Source: JBCBUE01 sp039818285 (GTDB lineage: Bacteria; Planctomycetota; Phycisphaerae; Phycisphaerales; Phycisphaeraceae). From it: a stretch of DNA of 64,000 bases. Both the position numbers and the translations under genes were made by a program. The stretch is taken from positions 15,530 to 79,529 of the forward strand of contig JBCBUE010000009.1 of the NCBI GenBank assembly GCA_039818285.1. The letters run 5' to 3'. The notes under the pieces were generated by a model. That model made no database searches. It worked only from the letters and a program-made list of their open reading frames with translations, and was not told where the DNA came from. Positions 60,595 to 64,000 of the stretch are shown here, in pieces. Numbering within the stretch: the first letter of the stretch is position 1; every line of letters begins with the position of its first letter.

Positions 60595-62804
60595 TGGTAC
60601 TCCAGTTGCCACGCCGCGCGGAAGCCCGGGGCCTCCGGCTGCATGTCGGTCTTCTTGAGCGCCCAGGCCGCCAGGTCGATCGCGATCGGCGACCACTGCG
60701 CCGGCGCGATCAGCAGCAAGCGGTCGCCCTGCTGGCGGATCGTGGCGGGCGGGGTCTGCGGACCCAGTACAACGCGGTACGCCCCGTCCACCTCGAACAG
60801 GCCCGGCTCCGGCTCCTCGATCGATTCGCCCTCGGCGAGCAAGGCGTGGAGCGTCGGGTCCTCTGCGATGGCCGTCACCTGCATCGTTCGCGCGACCGAC
60901 GCGGGGCCTCCGGCGACGCCGGGGACGGGCTCGATCCGGTCCACGAGGACGGCGCCGTTGACCAAGCTGTAGAACACCGGCAACCCGTCGATCTTGCGAT
61001 GCCCGAGCAGGTCGTAGCCCTCGGGCTCGGCGTTGAGCTGCGGCGCGTCGGGCCACGCGTCGCCGGGCGACGGCAGGGTGGCCAGGGGCTGCCGCAGCGA
61101 GAGCTCGATGAGGTTTTCGCCGATGCCGGGCAGGTGCTTGTCGTTGCGGCCGAACCAGACCCCCGCGGCGTTGACGAAGTCGCCCCGCCAAAGGCGGACC
61201 AGCTGCGACCGCGCGAAGTCGTAGGCGTAGTTCACGCGAAGCGGGTGCCCGACCGCCAGGCCGAGATTCCCGACGCCCTCGAATCGACCACGCAGGACAA
61301 TCGGCCTGTCGCGCTCGGGCACCAGGATGAACGCCGGGTTCGAGAGCGAGATGGCGTTGGTCTTCTGGTGCGTCCACTGCCACTGCGACCGGTTCACCGA
61401 GTCGGCGATAGCCGAGAGCCTGAACCGGCGATGCTTGTCCGGGTTGCCGTAATAGAACTTGATCCGGTGCCGGCCGGGCGGCAGCAGCTTCTCGCCGGCC
61501 TGTCCTTTCCAGTGCTTGCCGGTGATGTCGTCTCTGCCAAACACGACTTCGTCGTTGATCAGCAGGAGGGCCGAGCCTTGCCCTTCCTGAGAGAACTGGT
61601 ACAGGTCCTCGGCCGGCGCCTCGAACTCGGCCTCCAGCACGACAACAAACGGAACGTCGTTGTCGGCTCGACCCTCGATCTTGTTGGGCTCGATGAAGTT
61701 GTCCTCGAAGACGCCCCGGGCAAGCGTCGGGAGCGCGTCGAGCTCGGGCGTGTTGAGACGGAAGTCCGCAAAGTTCTCACCGACGTCGATCGTTCGGTAG
61801 CGGACGTTCTCAAGGATCGACTTGCCCTCGGCCGTCGCCAGCGCTTCGGCGGGCCAGGGCTCGTGGCGATCGGCGAATCGCTTGCGAAGCGCGGCGACCT
61901 GGTCGGGGTAGACGGGCCCGGCGTTATTGCCCCAGGCCTGGCGGATGTACGTGAGCGTGGCGGCGACCTGGTCGTCGTCCAGCAGGCCGCCCTGGCCGGG
62001 CATCTCGTTGTTGTAGGTGTTACCGAGAATGGTCATCTCGCCGCCGACGCCGTGCAGCGTGACCTTGATGAGCCGCTCGATGTCGCCGGTGACCCACGGA
62101 CTCTTGGCCAGCGGCGGGTAGGACCCGGGCACGCCCTGCCCCTCGGGCATGTGGCAGCTGGCGCACTGCGCGATGGTGAGGTAGAGCGACTCGCCCCAGG
62201 CGATCGGATCGCTGGTGTCGACCTCGGCGAGGGCCGGCGCCGGCTCGCCGTTGAGCTCGGCCACCGTCCACGGCAGCCGGCGATCGGCGTGCGCCGCGCG
62301 GACGGGCGCGACGTGCTCGACCAGCACGGGCAGGGCCTGGTTGCCCCACGCGTTGCGGATGTAGGTGAGGACGGTCGAGACCTCGAGGTCGTTGAGCTGC
62401 TGACCCTGGCCGTTCATCACGGAGCTGTAGGTGGCGCCGTTGACCTCGACCGGGCCGTGCATGCCATGCAGCACCACCTTGACGAGGCGCTGCGTGTCGT
62501 CGCCGACGACTCGGGGGTTTTTGGCCAGCGGGGGGATCATCGCCCGGGTCCCGCCGCCGTCGTCCTGATGGCAGGTCACGCACGAGCCGGGACGGTGATA
62601 GACCTCGCGACCGAGCGCCAGCGCTTGCGGGCTCGGACCGGGGTTGATCGGTCGCTCGCCGCAGCTGAACAGCCCGCCGAGACCGACGATCAGCAAGCTC
62701 GAAGGGATCGCCAGCCGGGCCGCGGCACGGCTCAAGCCGACGGCGAAACACCGACGAGGTTGACGAATTGGAACGGGCGAGTGAAACAAGGAAAAAAAGC
62801 ACAT
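60555..62804 (-). CDS. Di-heme cytochrome c lipoprotein with C-terminal domain
   Basis: The 749-residue protein has a hydrophobic segment ending in a lipobox-like L-F-S-C (Cys near 48) and two c-type heme sites: SCVTCHQDDGG (CVTCH near 75) and QCASCHMPEGQG (CASCH near 214), each followed by the ligand-bearing NGQGQQLNDLEVSTVLTYIR and PGQGGLLDDDQVAATLTYIR, whose M (V-M-N-G-Q, E-M-P-G-Q) is the distal ligand. Residues about 300-500 form a carbohydrate-binding-like beta domain (HRIKFYYGNPDKHRRF), and the last 200 are unassigned. It should be a periplasm-facing electron acceptor of the overlapping sugar dehydrogenase. ATG at 62804; no ribosome site. Confidence 0.88.
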   Translation of the reverse strand: MCFFSLFHSPVPIRQPRRCFAVGLSRAAARLAIPSSLLIVGLGGLFSCGERPINPGPSPQALALGREVYHRPGSCVTCHQDDGGGTRAMIPPLAKNPRVVGDDTQRLVKVVLHGMHGPVEVNGATYSSVMNGQGQQLNDLEVSTVLTYIRNAWGNQALPVLVEHVAPVRAAHADRRLPWTVAELNGEPAPALAEVDTSDPIAWGESLYLTIAQCASCHMPEGQGVPGSYPPLAKSPWVTGDIERLIKVTLHGVGGEMTILGNTYNNEMPGQGGLLDDDQVAATLTYIRQAWGNNAGPVYPDQVAALRKRFADRHEPWPAEALATAEGKSILENVRYRTIDVGENFADFRLNTPELDALPTLARGVFEDNFIEPNKIEGRADNDVPFVVVLEAEFEAPAEDLYQFSQEGQGSALLLINDEVVFGRDDITGKHWKGQAGEKLLPPGRHRIKFYYGNPDKHRRFRLSAIADSVNRSQWQWTHQKTNAISLSNPAFILVPERDRPIVLRGRFEGVGNLGLAVGHPLRVNYAYDFARSQLVRLWRGDFVNAAGVWFGRNDKHLPGIGENLIELSLRQPLATLPSPGDAWPDAPQLNAEPEGYDLLGHRKIDGLPVFYSLVNGAVLVDRIEPVPGVAGGPASVARTMQVTAIAEDPTLHALLAEGESIEEPEPGLFEVDGAYRVVLGPQTPPATIRQQGDRLLLIAPAQWSPIAIDLAAWALKKTDMQPEAPGFRAAWQLEYQWIDQPTQASAER

Positions 62805-62819
62805 GAAGACGAAAGCTTA

Positions 62820-62825
62820 AGTATA
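62820..62825 (-). promoter_or_regulatory. -10-like box before the cytochrome gene
   Basis: The minus strand reads TGATATACT, an extended -10 (TG-n-TATACT). The ATG at 62804 would lie about 9-10 nt past the start of transcription, with no ribosome site between. No good -35 box. Near-leaderless start is possible. Confidence 0.35.
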
Positions 62826-62989
62826 TCATCTAGGCTCCGACAGGCATTTCCCATCGTCCGACTGTGGCCGTCGTAAACACGATTTGAGGTCAATTCGGTG
62901 ACGTCGGCCAAGCCGAGGTCCTGGTTGATGATCTACCACGTCAAGTGCCGGTTGCCAGAGGCCCGGAGAGACTCCTGAGACGTCAGAAA

Positions 62990-63046
62990 AGGCCGCGGTG
63001 GGATTCGAACCCACGCCTGGCGAAGCCAAAAGGATCTGCAATCCTC
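62990..63046 (-). tRNA. 3' fragment of a tRNA with anticodon GCA and long variable arm
   Basis: The minus strand carries an anticodon arm (stem GAGGA/TCCTT, loop TTGCAGA, anticodon GCA at 63037-63039), a 15-nt variable region with its own stem (TGGC-TTC-GCCA), a perfect T arm (GTGGG-TTCGAAT-CCCAC), the 3' acceptor strand CGCGGCC and discriminator T. GCA is a Cys anticodon and T73 fits tRNA-Cys, but a long variable arm does not. The matching 5' acceptor (GGCCGCG) and D arm are absent upstream, so this is a truncated gene. No CCA is encoded. Likely an integration scar. Confidence 0.75.
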
Positions 63047-63279
63047 CTGTAGAAGCTGCAAATTAGTCAAATATATGTCTTTATGAATGCACCGGAATCC
63101 AAGTCACCTCATCTGCCACCTACTGCGGCGGCACCGGAACTGAGCATAGCCGGGGACGGCGATGATCAGCCTCAACCGCCCTGCTGGGGCTCTTCTCAGG
63201 CTGTCTAGCGTGGTTCAATCCGATCGTCATCCTCTGAATTGACCTAGGCTTCCGTCTTAGTCCACCAGATTCTGAGGTC

Positions 63280-63930
63280 GTGGTGGGTTTCATCAGTCCG
63301 CTTCTCTTCTTCATCGCCAACGCGACCCATCGCGAGCTCGCTCGGCAGCTTCGATATCTCAAGGCCGAGAACGAGGTGCTTCGGGCTCGGCTGCCCAAAC
63401 ACCTCAAGACCACGCCCCAAGAGCGAGCCAAGCTGCTGAGGTTCGGCAAGCCGGTAGGTCCGGCTATTCAGGGGTTGATCACGATCGTTCATCCGGCCAC
63501 GTTCATGCGGTGGGTGCGAGAGGAAGACAAGCAGAAAGACGCGGGCAAGCCGAGGCGGAAGCGGCGGACGCCGGAGGAGGTTGCCGCATTGTGTGGTTCG
63601 CATTGCCACCGAGGTGGGGGCGAGCCTGGGCTGTCGCCGCATCCTCGGCGAAATCCGGAAGCTCGGCATCCGAAAGATCTCGCGGGGTACCGTGCAGAAC
63701 ATCCTGAAGAACCACGGCGTTGAGCCGGCACCGCTTCGGCCGCGATCCACGTGGAAAGAATTCATCGAGCGGCACGCGGACACGCTGTATGCGTGTGACT
63801 TCTTCATCAAGGAGGTGTGGACGCCCTTCGGGAGACGCAAGTTCGACATCCTGGCGATGATCCACATCGGCAGCCGAAAGGTGACGATCCTGGGCATCAC
63901 CGAACACGCGGGCGGGGCTTGGATGCGCCT
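63280..63930 (+). pseudogene. Integrase-core (IS3/IS481-like) transposase, frameshifted and cut short
   Basis: The first frame from GTG 63280 gives the N-terminal part of a DDE transposase seen often in planctomycetes (RELARQLRYLKAENEVLRAR, ERAKLLRFGKPVG, HPATFMRWVREE). It goes out of frame at about 63592: skipping one base restores RIATEVGASLGCRRILGEIR, ISRGTVQNILKNHGV and the catalytic strand TLYACDFFIKEVWTPFGRRK with the first Asp of the DDE triad. After GITEHAGGAWM (about 63927) family similarity ends, so the second Asp and the Glu are missing. Not functional unless frameshifting is programmed, which the truncation makes moot. Confidence 0.8.
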
Positions 63931-63968
63931 ACACCCGTTTCAGTACCAGTTGTTGTGCGAGTCTTTGC

Positions 63969-64000
63969 ATCATCGAGCCAGGCTAGCCTGGCTCGATGAT
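63969..64000. repeat. Perfect 32-bp palindrome at the window end
   Basis: The 16 bases ATCATCGAGCCAGGCT (63969-63984) are followed directly by their exact reverse complement (63985-64000), with no loop base. It sits after the point where transposase similarity is lost. Natural or assembly origin cannot be told from here. Confidence 0.9.

Larger units (their letters stand above)
62805..63279. other. Gene-free region with a tRNA fragment
   Basis: The 475 bp between the cytochrome start and the transposase remnant contain no convincing gene. They hold the minus-strand -10-like box at 62820-62825, the 3' part of a tRNA (62990-63046) and an AT-rich patch (63060-63085) directly 5' of that fragment. 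Confidence 0.6.

Noticed and set aside
62826..63041. Small frame across the tRNA fragment
   Set aside because: Its reading (VGSNPTAAF) is the usual false protein from a tRNA T arm.
62990..63046. tmRNA 3' end
   Set aside because: A 7-nt anticodon loop with proper stem is present and the acceptor lacks the G3-U70 pattern expected of tmRNA.

Overview
The window is a high-GC, gene-dense bacterial chromosome segment, best explained as a planctomycete, probably of the class Phycisphaerae. The basis is the gene mix: a DUF1570-type metallopeptidase, a LamG protein with a pseudopilin N-terminus, a heme c lipoprotein beside a sorbosone-dehydrogenase-like propeller, many sulfotransferases, and frequent GTG/TTG starts with 4-bp gene overlaps. 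No rRNA is present, so the assignment is an inference.

Region by region. 0-6.7 kb: the 5' end of plsY, three small membrane or secreted proteins, hslU without hslV, a lipoprotein, and a minus-strand argB-argF-holA operon. 6.8-14.3 kb: a ZIP-type metal transporter, a SMI1/KNR4 protein, rimO, a membrane-anchored unknown, an initiating sugar transferase coupled to a degenerate nucleotidyltransferase, and a short NfeD protein. 14.3-21 kb: an unknown protein, then a TPR protein, a carbohydrate ABC importer (binding protein and two permeases, no ATPase) and a shikimate-kinase-like protein. 21-26.3 kb: a minus-strand type IV pilus / type II secretion assembly operon (pilM, pilN, pilO, a PilP-like protein, pilB/gspE). 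26.5-29.6 kb: FAS1 protein, DUF1570 protein, accD. 29.7-35.5 kb: three pseudopilins and a 1333-residue pseudopilin-LamG fusion, presumably exported by the same machinery; then ndk.

36-59 kb is a polysaccharide locus: a PMT-type glycosyltransferase, a purple-acid-phosphatase-like enzyme, a Wzx-like flippase, a Wzy-like polymerase, at least seven complete glycosyltransferases plus one truncated one, five sulfotransferases, a secreted beta-helix protein and a WcaF-like acyltransferase. It most likely makes a sulfated exopolysaccharide or capsule; the initiating transferase at 11-12.6 kb could start the repeat unit. A low-GC cassette (about 42.48-43.95 kb) has been recombined into the locus and has removed the front half of a resident glycosyltransferase.

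59-64 kb holds the propeller/cytochrome pair, followed by a junk-like junction: a 3' fragment of a tRNA with anticodon GCA and a long variable arm, a frameshifted integrase-core transposase, and a perfect 32-bp palindrome at the last base. The most notable items are the sulfated-polysaccharide locus with its recombined cassette, the LamG pseudopilin, the ABC permease split by a large membrane insertion, and the degenerate nucleotidyltransferase/LbH-sugar-transferase pair. All coordinates and motifs were read by eye; no search or alignment was run.
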